This document shows positions 11,055 through 23,289 of a stretch of DNA of 64,000 bases, in pieces. Both the position numbers and the translations under genes were made by a program. The stretch is from Macrosoma leucophasiata (Eukaryota > Arthropoda > Insecta > Lepidoptera > Hedylidae), in contig JAWQUS010000010.1 of NCBI GenBank assembly GCA_036365455.1, positions 15,570,501 to 15,634,500 on the forward strand, read 5' to 3'. Position 1 is the stretch's first letter. Every line of letters begins with the position of its first letter. A model generated the notes under the pieces. That model was not told where the DNA came from and did no database searches. It saw only the letters and a program-made list of their open reading frames with translations.

Positions 11055-11340
11055 CGGCTTGACCGATTTTGACGGGACTTTCACTGGCAGATAGCTGATG
11101 TGGTAAAGAGTAACTTAGGCTACTTTTATCTCCATACAACCATACATACATACATAACTACATACAAATACATAGAATTTGAGAATCTCCGATTTTGACG
11201 GGACTTTCACTGGCAGATAGCTGATGTAATAAGGAGTAACTTACGCTACTTTTATACTAGCTGCGCCCACGACTTCGTCCGGCCAGATACTGAACAATCA
11301 TATTTTTTCTCACGTAGACGAAGTCGCGGGCACAGCTAGT
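11055..11340 (-). repeat. Composite repeat: tandem units plus fold-back, copy 1
   Basis: Two direct units (gattttgacgggactttcac...aggctacttttat) are followed by a fold-back. At 11262-11340, actagctgcgcccacgactt is answered by aagtcgcgggcacagctagt. The whole arrangement occurs in the opposite orientation at 24736-25140, so this is one composite mobile family. Confidence 0.75.
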
Positions 11341-11344
11341 GTGT

Positions 11345-11630
11345 AATAAAGGTGGCAAGCCTGCATTGCACATGGATGGTTAATTGATGACTGCAGCCTA
11401 GACATTTACACAAAAACTAGAGTTCAAAATGTAAATGCTTTGCCACCCTGAGGCGTTAATTATTATGTCTCTGTGATAGTTATTACGGGGCCCTATATTA
11501 CCATCTTACCGGAACCCGATAGTGCTGAGAACACACTACCACTTGGCAGAAGATATTATTATGTTAGATAATGCCGTGGTGCCTACGCCCAAGAGCACCC
11601 ACCCATACTGGCACTCTACCACCAGTAGAC
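11345..11630 (-). repeat. Family M short repeat, minus copy
   Basis: Family M, on its plus sense, starts tttactggtggtagagc and ends tgcatgcttgtttgccactt plus an A-rich tail, about 280 bp. This copy carries 'ggtggcaagcctgcatt', 'ccggaacccgatagtgctga' and 'cactctaccaccagtagac'. The defined head and A-rich tail suggest a SINE-like or LINE-tail family, but I see no clear tRNA head. Confidence 0.7.
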
Positions 11631-11639
11631 ATAACATCA

Positions 11640-12650
11640 TCTCCGGATTAATAGAATTTGGCGTCAGCTTTTATACATTTCCCATGTTTTCAAAATAAAA
11701 TATTTTTCTACTTCCTACAATACCATTTATATATTACGTTTAGGCACGTGCGCAAATTGAACACAACTGCAGTGTAGGAAAAACTTGGATGTTCATATCT
11801 ACATTCCATCCACGCGTACAATACCTGTTCTGACTGTATAAGCCTATGAAATTAAACTTGGATTTGAGCCAAGTTTACTTTTAAAAAATATGTGTCTGTC
11901 TATTAACTAAATATTGATCATTCAAGTTTTATTGCAGAAATTGACAGTTAACACCAATTGATTGTATCAATTTATTAATTTAAAATAGCTGAAGCATTCC
12001 ATACGCGACCTCACCGCCTACCCGTGGCAGTGAATGGTTCTTAGTGCAGTCAGTTTACCGAACAATTTCGACAAGAAACAACCGATCACACCATTCGAAT
12101 GGGGCGGGGCGGTGGTAATTATAATAATGCAGGACGAACAGCAGCGTTCCGTACAACCCATCGACTAAGGAACCAATAGACAATAATAAAATGTTCATTT
12201 AATACCAACCACTTCCGTGATCTGAGAGTACATAAAATTTTCAAAAATAAAACGAATAAAAAAACATAAGATGTCGAGTTGTAGTGTGAGATGGTGCGTA
12301 AAATCACTAACACTTCTAATTTGAAAAAGGATGGTATTTGTTTTCACCGGTCAGTATTGTAATACACATAATAAATCAATAAATAATACAGAAGAATAAT
12401 ATTCATGGTAGCTCAAATTACGCTGGTCATGATTTGATCTTTGACGTATTAAAAAAATTGATATCTCTTTTCTTCGTATGCACGTAATTCGCTGTTTCGT
12501 TTTTTCATAGACGTCATGAGCATTGTCAATAATTGACATTACAGACGGATGGAACTCTAGGGAGGCTCTTAAAGTCTTATCGATATAGTCGATATAATTG
12601 GGGAAAGTGGGGTAAATTGATGGAGCAAGGATTATGGGATAATTTCCATA
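11640..12650. other. No gene seen
   Basis: Mostly AT-rich. A G-rich box, ggggcggggcggtgg, lies at about 12100-12114 after a GC-richer stretch. Minus-strand open frames at 12119-12313 and 12351-12539 have no domains. Confidence 0.35.
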
Positions 12651-12654
12651 TATA

Positions 12655-12726
12655 GAATTCTCGTGTCACAATGTTAGTTAACATACTTCTCTGAAACGGC
12701 TTAACAGATTCTCATGAAATTTTGGG
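12655..12726 (-). repeat. Left part of repeat T interrupted by a LINE
   Basis: 'gaattctcgtgtca' and 'gaaacggcttaacagattct' match, in reverse, the repeat at 52115-52275. The rest of the same repeat resumes at 16482 (ggtgtgcctattgggtaggt). The LINE between them therefore inserted into an older repeat. Confidence 0.75.
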
Positions 12727-15700
12727 GTGTAAGTGGCGCCTTACCATCCTGGTGCCGCAGCCAACCTTACCTGCACGTGGTGCACCCTGCCGACCAGCAA
12801 ACAAGGCTCTGGCGACTGGTTCCACATGGTTGCTGGGTCGGCACTACCAGCGTAATCCCTCCTAGTGTCCTGCTTGGTGGTAAGGTCCCTTGGGTCCTGC
12901 CTGGCTAGCTACCACCCTCAGGTCGTAATCTGCCGCCAAACGTCTTCGGGCGTGTTCCGGCTTCCGAGCCTGAGAGCCAGTCCCCCCCCCCTCCCCCTAT
13001 CCTCTTCCTCGTTCCTATCCTTGATGTGCACCGTATTGTCCGCCCCCGGGGCCGGTATGTGTAAGGACATCTCGCGCTCAGGGGCGCAACATGTTGGCCC
13101 GGGGGCCAGGGAGAGCCGATGAAACGGTAACGGTCCGCTGCCGCCCGCCGGTCAGTAGGGGACCCGAACCCAGGCCTCTCTATTAAACTCTGGCCTGGGA
13201 GGCTGTCCCGCCAACCGGTGTTAAGTCCCGTGTGCAGTCGTCATGCCGGAGTAAGAGACCGGAGTGGGCCCGGCGCCTGTGCACGGGGGGGATCGGGGGT
13301 CCTTCCGTCCCCCGGACCAGCAAATTGCACCACGTCTGTGTGCAGATGGTCTGATGCACCTGCAACTTTGCCCCTCGGGCGGTCGATACGGTGCACATCA
13401 TTATTTCCCTTATCCGACGCTGTTAGGAAGATTTAAAAAATGGTCAAAAAGAAAAAAAAGAGTAGTAACGCAGCGGACGCCCCTCCCCCATTTACTGTGG
13501 ACATGTGCAACATCAGGGGTTTACATACCAACCTTAACGCCGTTCACCACCACCTTGAAACGGCTAAGCCAGCCCTACTCTTTCTGACGGAGACACAAAT
13601 ATCCTCTCCACTTGACACATCGTACCTTACTTACCCCGGCTATACTCTGGAGAATACTTTCGTTCGCCGCGCCGGGGTATGTCTGTATGTCCGAGAGGAT
13701 GTCTGTTGTCGCCGTCTTGACCATTTTGAAGACAAGGACCTGTCGCTATTGTGGGCACGCGTGGATTACGGTGGATCTACCCGAATATACGCGTGCGTGT
13801 ACAGGTCCTATAGCGGAGATGGGGAGACAGCCCGCTTATTCGAGCACATCCAACAGGTGGTCGACACAGTGCTTGTGCAGTATCCTTCTGCGGAGTTGGT
13901 GATTCTTGGTGACTTTAACGCACACCATACGGAGTGGTTGAGTTCCCGGATCACGGACTTCGCTGGAAGATCTGCACACGATTTCGCGTTGGCTAATGGA
14001 CTCTCACAAGTTGTAACCGGGTTTACCCGGATACCAGATGTCGAGGGTCACACTGCCTCTTTGCTGGATCTTCTGCTGACCTCACATCCTGCCAACTATC
14101 AGGTGGTGGTCGAGGCTCCCTTAGGATCCTCGGACCACTGTCTGGTACGCACAAAAACCTCATTGTCGGTTCGAGCGCCGCTGCGGCCCTCGGCAACTCG
14201 ACAAGTGTGGCATTACAGGTCGGCAGACTGGGATGGACTAAGGGAGTTCCTGACGTCCTACCCATGGAGGCAGCTTTGTTTCTCGTCGGAAGATCCGAGC
14301 ACGTGTGCTGATGCTGTAACCGATGTGATACACCAGGGAATGGAATGTTACATTCCGTACTCTGTGGTATCCATTGGCGGACAGTACCAGCCCTGGTTCG
14401 ATAAGTCCTGTGCTGTGGCTTCTAGTCACAAGCAGGAGGCTTACAGAACCTGGACTGCGGCTCACGCTTGTAAGGATCCTAATGCCTCCGGCCTTAAGAG
14501 AGCACTCAACGCTGCATCCAGGTCCACTAAGCGGCGCATGGCCAAAGCGAAGTCGAAGCACATCGGTAGAGTTGGCAGGAAACTAATGAGGCACCCTCCC
14601 GGGAGCCGTGCCTATTGGTCTCTTGCCAAAGCTATCGAAGGGAATTTTTGTCGGTCATCTTTCCCACCACTGCGTAAAATTGACGATAGCCTGGCCCACA
14701 CGGCAAAAGAGAAAGCTGACCTTCTGGGCAGCCTCTTTGCCTCAAACTCGACTCTTGACGACATGGGTATCACAGCGCCTACCATCCCGCGCTGTGAAAG
14801 CTCTATGCCTGACGTCAAATTCACTCAGAAGAACGTCAGGCGAGCTCTTTTATCCCTTGACGTCAAGAAGTCGAGTGGGCCGGACTCCGTCCCTGCGGTG
14901 GTGTTGAAGATGTGCGCTCCCGAGCTGACCCCCGTTCTGACGCGCCTGTTCTCGCTTTCCTACGATCAAAGAACCGTACCGTCTGCGTGGAAGACCGCCC
15001 TCGTGCACCCGATACCCAAAAAAGGGGATCGCAGTGACCCGGCCAATTATAGGCCCATAGCAATAACCTCCCTACTCTGTAAAGTCATGGAGCGTGTGAT
15101 CAATACTCAACTGCTGCAGTATCTAGAGGATCATCAGCTGATCAGTGACCGCCAATATGGATTTCGTCATGGCAGATCTGCTGGTGATCTTCTAGTATAT
15201 CTCACGCACCATTGGTCCCACGCCTTGGACAAGAGTGGGGAGGCATTGGCTGTAAGCCTGGACATTGCTAAGGCCTTTGACCGGGTCTGGCACAGGGCAC
15301 TCCTCGCGAAACTTCCATCCTACGGTCTTCCCGAGAGGCTATGCAACTGGACAGCCAGCTTTCTGTCTGAGCGTTATATACAAGTCTTAGTTGACGGTCA
15401 GCGCTCAGACAGACTACCTATCAACGCTGGTGTGCCGCAAGGCTCTGTGTTATCTCCCACGCTTTTTCTTCTGCATATCAATGAAATATTGGAGCAAAAC
15501 TCCAATTTTCATTGCTATGCCGATGATAGTACGGGAGATGCACATTACACTAGCCGTGCAAATGCCTCTCGGACACTTATCGAGGAAAGCAGGACTAGAC
15601 TTGTGTCTGAAATCGAGCACTCTCTGGAGCGGGTCTCGGATTGGGGTCGACTTAATTTAGTACAGTTTAACCCCTCGAAGACACAAGTCTGCGCGTTCAC

Positions 15701-16481
15701 CGCAAAAAAAAACCCCATTCATTGTAGCACCACAGTTCCAGGGCATTCCGCTCGCCGTTGATAAGAGTATCGGTATCCTGGGCGTTGACATATCGAACGA
15801 AGTGCAATTCGGGAGTCACATTGAGTGTAAGACCAAGTTGGCATCCAAAAAGTTGGGGGTGCTTAACAAAGCGAGGCAGTATTTCACATCGGGGCAGCTA
15901 CTACAGCTTTATAAGGCCCAAGTGCGGCCCCATCTGGAATACTGCTCTCATTTGTGGGCGGGAGCCCCCAAATACCAGCTTGGTCCACTTGACTCCCTAC
16001 AAAAACGCGCCGTTCGTATTGTTAACGATCCAGGACTTACCGACAGGCTCGAACATCTGAGCCTGCGCAGAGACATTGGGAGTCTGTGCGTGTTGTACCG
16101 TCTCTACAATGGTGAGTGCTCTACGGAACTGTTTGACATGGTGCCACCGTCTCTTTTCCTACACCGTACTACCCGCCGAAGAGAGAAGTTCCACCCACAC
16201 CGACTGGACACCTGGCAGTGCACAACGGTGCGGTTTTCACGTTCGTTCCTGCCCAGAACGTGTAAATTGTGGAACGAACTTCCCTCTGAGGTGTTCCCTA
16301 GGTGCTACAATATGGGGTTCTTCAAAAATGGCGTCAAAAGAGTCCTTCAGGGCTGGCAGCGCGTTGGCAACTCCCCTGGTGTTGCAAATGTTCATAGGCG
16401 ACGGTGACCACTTTCCATCAGGTGGCCCGTTTGCTTGTCTGTCAATCTTCAGACATAAAAAAATAAAAAAATAATAAAAAT
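12727..16481 (+). mobile_element. Near full-length single-ORF LINE (APE type)
   Basis: The element has a GC-rich 5' leader of about 710 bp, one endonuclease-reverse transcriptase frame and a short A-rich, TAA-bearing 3' end (acataaaaaaataaaaaaat). Both flanks are halves of one older repeat, and an aaattt(t)gg..tgt motif recurs at both edges as a probable target duplication. A 5'-truncated sister lies at 4097-4672. The family is very common in moth and butterfly genomes. Clade placement (RTE, CR1 or jockey side) needs a tree. The single frameshift and clear ends suggest a fairly recent insertion. Confidence 0.88.
13440..16407 (+). CDS. LINE endonuclease-reverse transcriptase, one frameshift
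   Basis: This protein nicks target DNA and copies the element RNA at the nick. The first frame, 773 codons from ATG 13440 to a stop at 15761, holds an APE-type endonuclease (about residues 20-240: NIRG 24-27, LTE 49-51, GDFN 157-160, SDH 231-233). The reverse transcriptase follows (NYRPIA 536-541, QYGFR 572-576, SLDIAKAFD 606-614, GVPQGSVLSP 664-673, catalytic YADD 693-696). The C-terminal thumb and tail region continue in the +1 frame to a stop at 16405-16407, with HLEYCSHLWAGAP visible. The shift falls at a run of nine A at 15704-15712; one A fewer would keep the frame, so it is a homopolymer indel. No separate ORF1 is present. All catalytic motifs seen are intact. Confidence 0.9.
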
Positions 16482-16565
16482 TTGGTGTGCCTATTGGGTA
16501 GGTCTGAGAATGGGCCAACATCAATTTTTCATACCTGTACGAGCCAATATTGCTCATACAGCATT
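16482..16565 (-). repeat. Right part of repeat T
   Basis: It carries 'gtgcctattgggtaggtctg', the continuation of the sequence cut at 12726. With 12655-12726 it rebuilds an older repeat interrupted by the LINE. Confidence 0.6.
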
Positions 16566-16569
16566 TTCA

Positions 16570-18300
16570 ATGTTAATTACCGAATTAAACCAGTCGTAGC
16601 TTGATAACATAACATAACGTACGCGAGTCATTGTATTTCACAACCAAAAGTGCGACTCAATAAATATTCTACTATAACCTTTTAACGTTGGTTTACTTGG
16701 TGTGAACTCCTAACAACTTTAACCTACAACCGAGGGTACTGTCTACGGCAGAAACCCCAACAATATCCCTAAGTAATAAGGGTGTGAATATTTTTTTTCG
16801 ATTTCTTGGACATACTTATTTATTTTTATACCTATAAGGCGATAGAAGGTCGTCGGGGCAGCTAGAATTTGTTTTTTTCAGTTTTAATAAGGGTTCTTAG
16901 GATTCCGTAGTAAACAAGAAACCCTTACAGTTTCGCCATGTCCGTCTGTCTGTCTGTCCGTCCGCGGTTGAGCGCAAAAACTATTGGCACTAGAGATTTG
17001 AAATTTGGCACAAGTATAGGTATATACCTTAATCGCGAAGAAAATGTGAAATTTTATTAATATGATTTTAATTTACTATGACCTATCTGATTTTATTTTA
17101 CAATATTCGCTGTATGTATTTTTTAATTTTTAATGACTTTTCTTATGAAGGTATCAAAAAAAATTTAGATACTTATCCAAAATAAAAATATTTTCTTAAT
17201 TTTTTTCTCGTATTATATTATTACGAAAATCTGTTAACAATATAGTCCAATTTCCTCAGCAGTTCATAAAACTTTGCCATATTTCGATATAAACGAAGTT
17301 TGTTAGTCATCCCTATGATTTTGAAATATTATGATTTTTAGAATTAGAACGCAACGTCCCACTTCGTCTGCCTTCAGGCAGTTGACAGAACGAATTGTAT
17401 GCAATAAATTGAACATTCTCAGTCTATAGGAAGGCTGGTTGGTGTGTGGTGCAACCATACCGCAAACCGCAACGCATATCGTGGAAATTATAACACCCCC
17501 CAGATAATGTGTAACTATGGGCGTATTTGGGGAATGCTTTTGGCAAAAATTGATGTTTTTTTGGGTGAAATTAAATAAAATATGCTTACTACACGATACA
17601 ACTACAACAACTAACTAACGAAACAAATAATGTCTGTAAGCCATACAAATTTATTTGTCCCGGTGCAGAAAATTGAACCCTCGACCCCTGAAACATGCAG
17701 TTATCATACACCGTTGGACTAACACATAATACAACTTTTGGAACATCCTATAAGTTAAAAATGTATGGCACTTGCATATTACATTTAATTTTTTACATAA
17801 GTATAAAACCAGTAACTGAATCACGTCTAACAAAATAATGTTGTCTCGTTCACACTTAGTGTATTTTGTATTTCGTCACAGCGCGAAAAAGTAATAGAAA
17901 TATTTATATGTAAGTAATGTTAGATAATTAAAAAGTCGGGTAACTTTTCAATATGATAAAATATGAGCGGAATATTCACAGCTCCTAAATCGCATTTATA
18001 GAACAAACATCGCAGCCAAACAAATTATAAGACCAACGATTCAATTTGAGTATGAATGGAAACCGAGACTAGGAAATGAAAAAAAAATTGGTTCGTCAAA
18101 AATTATGATGGTAATGAGGAATTTTATTGTTATATAAGTATATAAGGAACTGGGCAGTATTACCTATTACATGTCTCTTGTAGCACAGAGTATATATAAT
18201 ATATATTTGAAGCCTTGCAAGAAGACTTTGGTTCACAAAGTAACAGCAAGATAAGTAGGCATAAAAACATGATTTTTTGAAATTTTACTGTTACTGTTTA
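16570..18300. other. No gene; one TCTG array
   Basis: A tgtctgtctgtctgtccgtcc array with its usual flanks ('aaactattggcactagagatt') lies at 16890-17040, a relative of 3158-3780. The rest is AT-rich with no supported frame. Confidence 0.4.
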
Positions 18301-18314
18301 CTACTATTTGTCGG

Positions 18315-18490
18315 CAAGTAGATTAAATGATGTCGTGGCGTATACACTCCGTCACCGGATCGCTACAACCAGTCCTGCAAATGCAGCATGGCCACATACC
18401 GTTTCGGTCCCATGCAGAATCTCCTATTCGTGTTCACACGAACATGCAGCTGCGATAACGCCACGCTAATACTAAACCGGACCTGTGATA
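18315..18490. other. GC-richer unique block open in several frames
   Basis: A block with no copy elsewhere in the window. Plus-strand reading from 18329 gives a 40-odd codon ATG frame (MMSWRIHSVTGSLQ...). On the minus strand a tatcacag acceptor-like site near 18485 is followed by about 45 open codons. It could be a small or untranslated exon or conserved non-coding DNA. The frames cannot be ranked. Confidence 0.2.
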
Positions 18491-18599
18491 TACCAAATAA
18501 CTATTACCGTTAGAATCCGAATGCCAATTGAATTTAGGTGTTGGGGTAAACGATCTACCTTAAAAATTTGCATCCCTCAGTCAGAACATAAATCACTTG

Positions 18600-19090
18600 G
18601 ATACTAATAACGAGTGTCGTGAGTGTCGTTAATTGGAACCGAAAACGTGATTATGGAGCGGTTGCTGTCACGAAACATTTCCCGAGAGACGCAAGACGCC
18701 CGGACGCTTTCTGTCGGTTCTATTCAAACTCGGGGGAAAAAATAGTACCGAATTACAATATCCTTTACACTTATGTAGGTATGTGTTTAGACGGTTTTAG
18801 AAGAAGATATTATTTCTGGTAGTAGATCTGTCATGAAAGATTCTAAAAGGTAGTATTATAATTGTAATTAATATCTGTAAAAGTAAAACAGTTTTGTAAT
18901 CATCATTCGTTTGGAACTTTTACCACCATTCTTGGTAAATCTTAGGATTTACCTCCTAAAGGCACGGTAAATGTTGAAAAAACATATCGCTTCCTGATAA
19001 GAAAAGTGTCATAATACAAAAAAGCTGTTTCGAGAAAATGTCATTTTAAGTGTTTTTTTTAATCATTTAAAAGTCAATAATTCAGAAACT
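18600..19090. other. No supported gene
   Basis: A 67-codon frame at 18619-18822 starts at GTG and lacks any domain. The middle (18640-18740) is CpG-richer than its flanks. The remainder is AT-rich. Confidence 0.3.
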
Positions 19091-19104
19091 TCAGTAGTTT
19101 TTTA

Positions 19105-20395
19105 AATGTAACTACTATATGATATGTTCTTAGGTTTTCGCGAGCTACACTCATTGAAATAAAACTATTTTTACGGATTTATCTCGCGTTTATATTAAAC
19201 TAAAATGATTTTTAAAATCAACCCGACGTTTCGGTCGCTTTTCAGCTTCCGTGGTCCCGGGCAGACTGAGGTGACATTTGTCTGACAGAAGTTTGAAAAA
19301 ATTATATGTAGCTACCTCCATCGATTTCGTAAACGCCTTGCGTAGCGTTCAGGATTAACACAATAATTACTTATGGTATCTTGAGGTCTTGCAGACTGCT
19401 GCGGCTGGGATTTAATCTTGCTAAGTATGGGATCCCATGATGTTGATAATCGCCATCCATCTTCTCTATTGAAATTTGGGTGTTTTTTAATTTCAATAGC
19501 CTCGCGTACCATTCGTGGAATGGGTTTGTGTTCTCTAGCGAGTATTTGAATTTTATCAAACCGGATGTAATGGTTCGGCTTATCCGCTATGTGTTCACAG
19601 ACTGCAGACCTCCCTGTTCTTCGGTTTTTGATATCAGCAATGTGCTCTTTAACGCGGGTGGATACAGCTCTCTTCGTTTGACCAATATATGAGAGTCCAC
19701 AATCACAATCTAGTTTATAAATGCCAGAATTTTGTAATGGAATATTACTTTTAATGGGTCTTAAATACTGATGAATCTTTTTATATGGTTTAAAAACTGT
19801 TTTAATTGAATTCTTTTTTAAAATGTTGCTGATTTTATCTGTGACACCCTTAACGTAAGGTAGTATAGCTGGTTGTCGTTCTACTGTAGGTGGTTTCACG
19901 CGGCCTCTGTGACGGACGGGTGGTACATGGAGCTTGTTATTATGTAGCACCTGGCGTAGGTGCTTCAGCTCCCCCTGAAGATGGTGGTCGTCACAGATGC
20001 CTCGTACTCTCTGAAATAGAGATGAGCCAACGGCAGATAAATGTGCCGGGTGATGGTGTGATTCACCATTAAGGTACCTATCAGTATGGGTAGACTTCCT
20101 AAACACAGTGTGACTGAGTGTGTTATTGGTTTTTCTAATTAATAAAGTATCTAAGAAGGCTAATTTATTGTCCTGTTCCAATTCCATAGTGAATTTGATT
20201 TTATGGTGTATGGAATTGAGATGTGAAAGAAAAACAGAAACATTATTGCTATCCAATATGGTGAATGTGTCATCTACATATCGTTTATAAATGCGAGGTG
20301 TTATGGTTGTAGTGCTCAGGGCTCTCTCCTCAATTTAGTTTAATATACGCGAGATAAATCCGTAAAAATAGTTTTATTTCAATGTAACTACTATA
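19105..20395 (-). mobile_element. 5'-truncated Penelope-like element with inverted termini
   Basis: A 15-bp direct repeat, aatgtaactactata, flanks the insertion (19105-19119 and 20381-20395) as a target duplication. The right end begins immediately with a 46-bp sequence (20335-20380) whose reverse complement recurs at 19156-19203 with one 2-nt indel. Left of that copy lie about 36 extra bases before the target duplication. Penelope-like elements are known for inverted or direct terminal copies with a short extra tail, 5' truncation and a GIY-YIG domain. All of these are seen here. Confidence 0.9.
19312..20332 (-). pseudogene. Penelope-like RT C-terminus with GIY-YIG domain
   Basis: The open frame starts just inside the terminal copy (a stop lies at 20335) and reads IEERALSTT..., then the RT motif C YVDD at about 20272-20283, the thumb region (HKIKFTMELEQDNKLAFLDT), and a C-terminal GIY-YIG nuclease domain with GIYKLDCDCGLSYIG and the expected R and EH further on. 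The stop is at 19314-19312. The N-terminal RT fingers and palm motifs are missing. There is no internal stop or frameshift over about 340 codons. In the family the enzyme copies element RNA from nicked DNA ends. This fragment lacks a start codon and most of the RT, so it should be inactive. Confidence 0.88.
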
Positions 20396-20399
20396 GTTT

Positions 20400-22205
20400 T
20401 TATATACGCTAGTGCAACGCATTTTACAGTATCTGTCAAAGTCAATGTAACTGTGACATTTGACAATAACCATAACTTTAACAAATATATTGGTGCAACC
20501 GAACCTGATTAACAGTCCAAATAGTTCCAGTGCGTGGACACCTTACTATTGTGACAATTTTAAATACGTAAATAAGGATTTGAATGTTTTATTCCCAAAC
20601 AATTACCAACTGGTAAAAAAAACTAGCATGTACTAAATTCTAACGGTCATAGCCCGAAAAAATTGTTTCTTTTTATAAATCCTTACATTTACCAACGCAT
20701 GCCTGTAAACCCTAAGATTTATTTTCTGGTAAAACCTAGGATCAACAAACATACGAGCTTTTCCAGTAACATATAGGTTCACCGCTTTACTGCCGTAAAA
20801 TATTGCTTTACTACCAAATAGGTACCTGATGGTACATTATTACGTCGTGAGCATCCTGATATAGTTTTGTTAGATCAAGGGGGAATAAAAAACTTAATAC
20901 CTTTTTAAATTACTAATTTTAACTACCCGTTATCAGAGTCAAAGAACCAGTATTTCTTGTCTAGGGAATGCACTCTCTAGGAAGTTTCAGAAGTTCTCTC
21001 AGGAATAAAAGTTCAATTATGATTGTAAATTAAGAAATTAAGACTTTATAAGTCATGAAGTGGCAAACATGCGTACAGTTTACATTGGTGTTAAGTAGAC
21101 TACAGTTTATAAACATCTACATGAAATCAGAAATTTCAAAGAAGATGCGTTGCAACTTCTGAGGCTTAAGGTATTATTTATACGTAATTGTGTCTGATTA
21201 AAAAAAAACTCAATGTCTCTGGCAGTTTTACGATTGATCTTCATTTGCTTCTAGCCGAAATAAATACATGATATCTTCATACTGTAATATTATTATTAAG
21301 TCTATACGTCAAAAACATACATACATATAGGAAACGGTCACATTTGTTAGCTAATTTACGAATAAAGAGACAGGAAATAATAATAATTGACAGTGGCATC
21401 AAAATCAGTATGCTAAAACCTGCCAACATGCTCAACACTGGCGACCCTCAGACTAAAGGAGTCAGCGACTCATAAATTACTCTTCATTAACCTATTCACA
21501 TGTACCATTGAAGAAGTTTCCTGTGATCCACAACGATTGCAAATTAGACTTTATCGCCAAACAAACAAGACGCCAACGTAATCCACCGGTCATTGCATCA
21601 AAACTTTTCATAGCATAATTTCTTAAATATTGACCCGTTTCTAAGATAAATGAACAAATATAAGCAAACGAACACACGAAACAAAATTTGGCAATACTGC
21701 TTTCGTATTCGCAAATGTAAAAAATACGACGTCGTACGTGATTGAAATGACAAACCTAAAAAATTAGCGAAGTTTCAGTTATTAATTCACCGTGACTTGA
21801 ACTTTCAGAGAAATTTCTTGTTCGTAATAAAATTGGTATTCATAATATAAATGATTTCACATGAACGAAATATTTATAGAGGATGTTATTGTAGGTTTCA
21901 AATAATACCAGACCTTGATTATACTTTGGATTTTTTCCGCCTAGTAGGTTCCCTATACATTTCTCACTAATAATTGCAACTGGCGTGTACTTATTAGTTA
22001 CCATCCGACTAGACTTAATTAATTTCATGGAACGATACCTATCCAATCTTGCACTTTATTTTGAAGTTGATGTTTTAATCAACACGAATTCTTGAGAAAA
22101 AAAAGATAAATACTTTCAGGAACTAGAAGTATGAAGCATCGTCATATATTTGAGGTCACTAGAATCATGTCTTCAATTTCCTAAATATTAATACAATCTC
22201 AATCA
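20400..22205. other. No gene; decayed family M piece
   Basis: A diverged minus-strand family M fragment lies at about 21053-21180 ('gaagtggcaaacatgcgtac', 'cttctgaggcttaaggta'). Open frames at 21492-21677 and 21840-22046 (minus) have no domains. Confidence 0.4.
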
Positions 22206-22212
22206 ATCTTTA

Positions 22213-22526
22213 ACTGCCTCGGTAGCCTAGAGGTAGCAGGCCACTACTACTACGCTGAGGTCCTGGGTTCGATTCCCGGGTATAGGAGATAATGGTATAA
22301 AGTCCTTTATCTCTGGTTCTATTGGGCTTTTTCCATTTTTTGGAAATTTCCCGGTATCTCGAAGTTTGGTAATGTGCCCGAAAATGTCAACAGGCTCGCC
22401 ACCTGTTTGTTACATGGGGCAAAACGTAACCGGCGAATCGTGGGTGTTTGCATGTATGCTTGAATGCATGCATTTACCTCTGCCAACCCCTTCGGGGATT
22501 ACAGGCGTGGAGTTACGTTTTTTTTA
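22213..22526 (+). repeat. tRNA-derived SINE, family A, full length
   Basis: The head holds an A-box-like ggtagcctagagg and a B box gggttcgattccc of RNA polymerase III. The body follows with 'ctttatctctggttctattg', 'gtgcccgaaaatg', 'ttacatggggcaaaacgtaa', then the tail 'gggattacaggcgtggagtt' and a T-run. A full-length reverse copy is at 26545-26857 and a truncated one at 34369-34591. Confidence 0.88.
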
Positions 22527-22529
22527 AAT

Positions 22530-23285
22530 ACAATCTTATATAGATACTTGAGAAAACCTAAGTAATCGTCCACATTGCATACGCGGTGACTAACGGTGTT
22601 TTCACGACTTCGATCTGAACGGCTAGCATTATAGCATAGAGGACGGAGTCGGTGAGCGGCGCGTTTTACACGCCACAAAGGTACCTACTCTAAATAGCTT
22701 TGCGACAGCGGCGGAGGTAAACATGTTTAGTTATTCAGAAATATTGATCACAAACAAATTATAAGGGTGCTTTTCCACCAGAGATGTGCTACGTTGGTAT
22801 GCATACGTTTGATATACACCAATCATATTAATTGTTCAATTGTATGAAAACGTAACAAACATACATACAAAAACACTAATGTTTCCTCTTTATAATATGA
22901 TCAGTATGTATATAGATAAAAAGTAATATTTACTGTCAAATGAAATTTAATTGAAAGCCATTTTGTAGAAAAGTTAATAGAAAGCCATACAGTGCAAAAC
23001 TATTTTTTAACATCGTCTCTTATTCAATAGGAAAGTCATTTAGCTTCACAAGCAAGACTACATTGTAATCAAATTAAAATTATTTTATTTAATTTCATTG
23101 TCATTTAAAGTATAATAATAATAACATTGTAAAGTAAGTAAGTATTTATAGACAATAAGAACTGTCTGCTCTACTACTGATTGCTCATCGATCGCTTTCG
23201 TAATGAAGATATAAGAAAGAGGCTTTGTGTGAATGAGAGTATCGGCACCCTACACGTTCATTTTCTTTAGACTGTGGTATCAGTG
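22530..23285. other. No gene seen
   Basis: A short GC-richer patch (22640-22720, gacggagtcggtgagcggcgcg) sits in AT-rich DNA. No reading frame or repeat partner is visible. Confidence 0.35.
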
Positions 23286-23289
23286 TAAA

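Noticed and set aside
12714..13436. Several open frames in the LINE leader, considered as an ORF1
   Set aside because: They are short, overlap in different phases and show no ORF1 motif; they reflect GC-rich leader sequence.
22213..22290. Functional tRNA gene
   Set aside because: It continues into a 240-bp body present in a full-length second copy; it is a SINE head.
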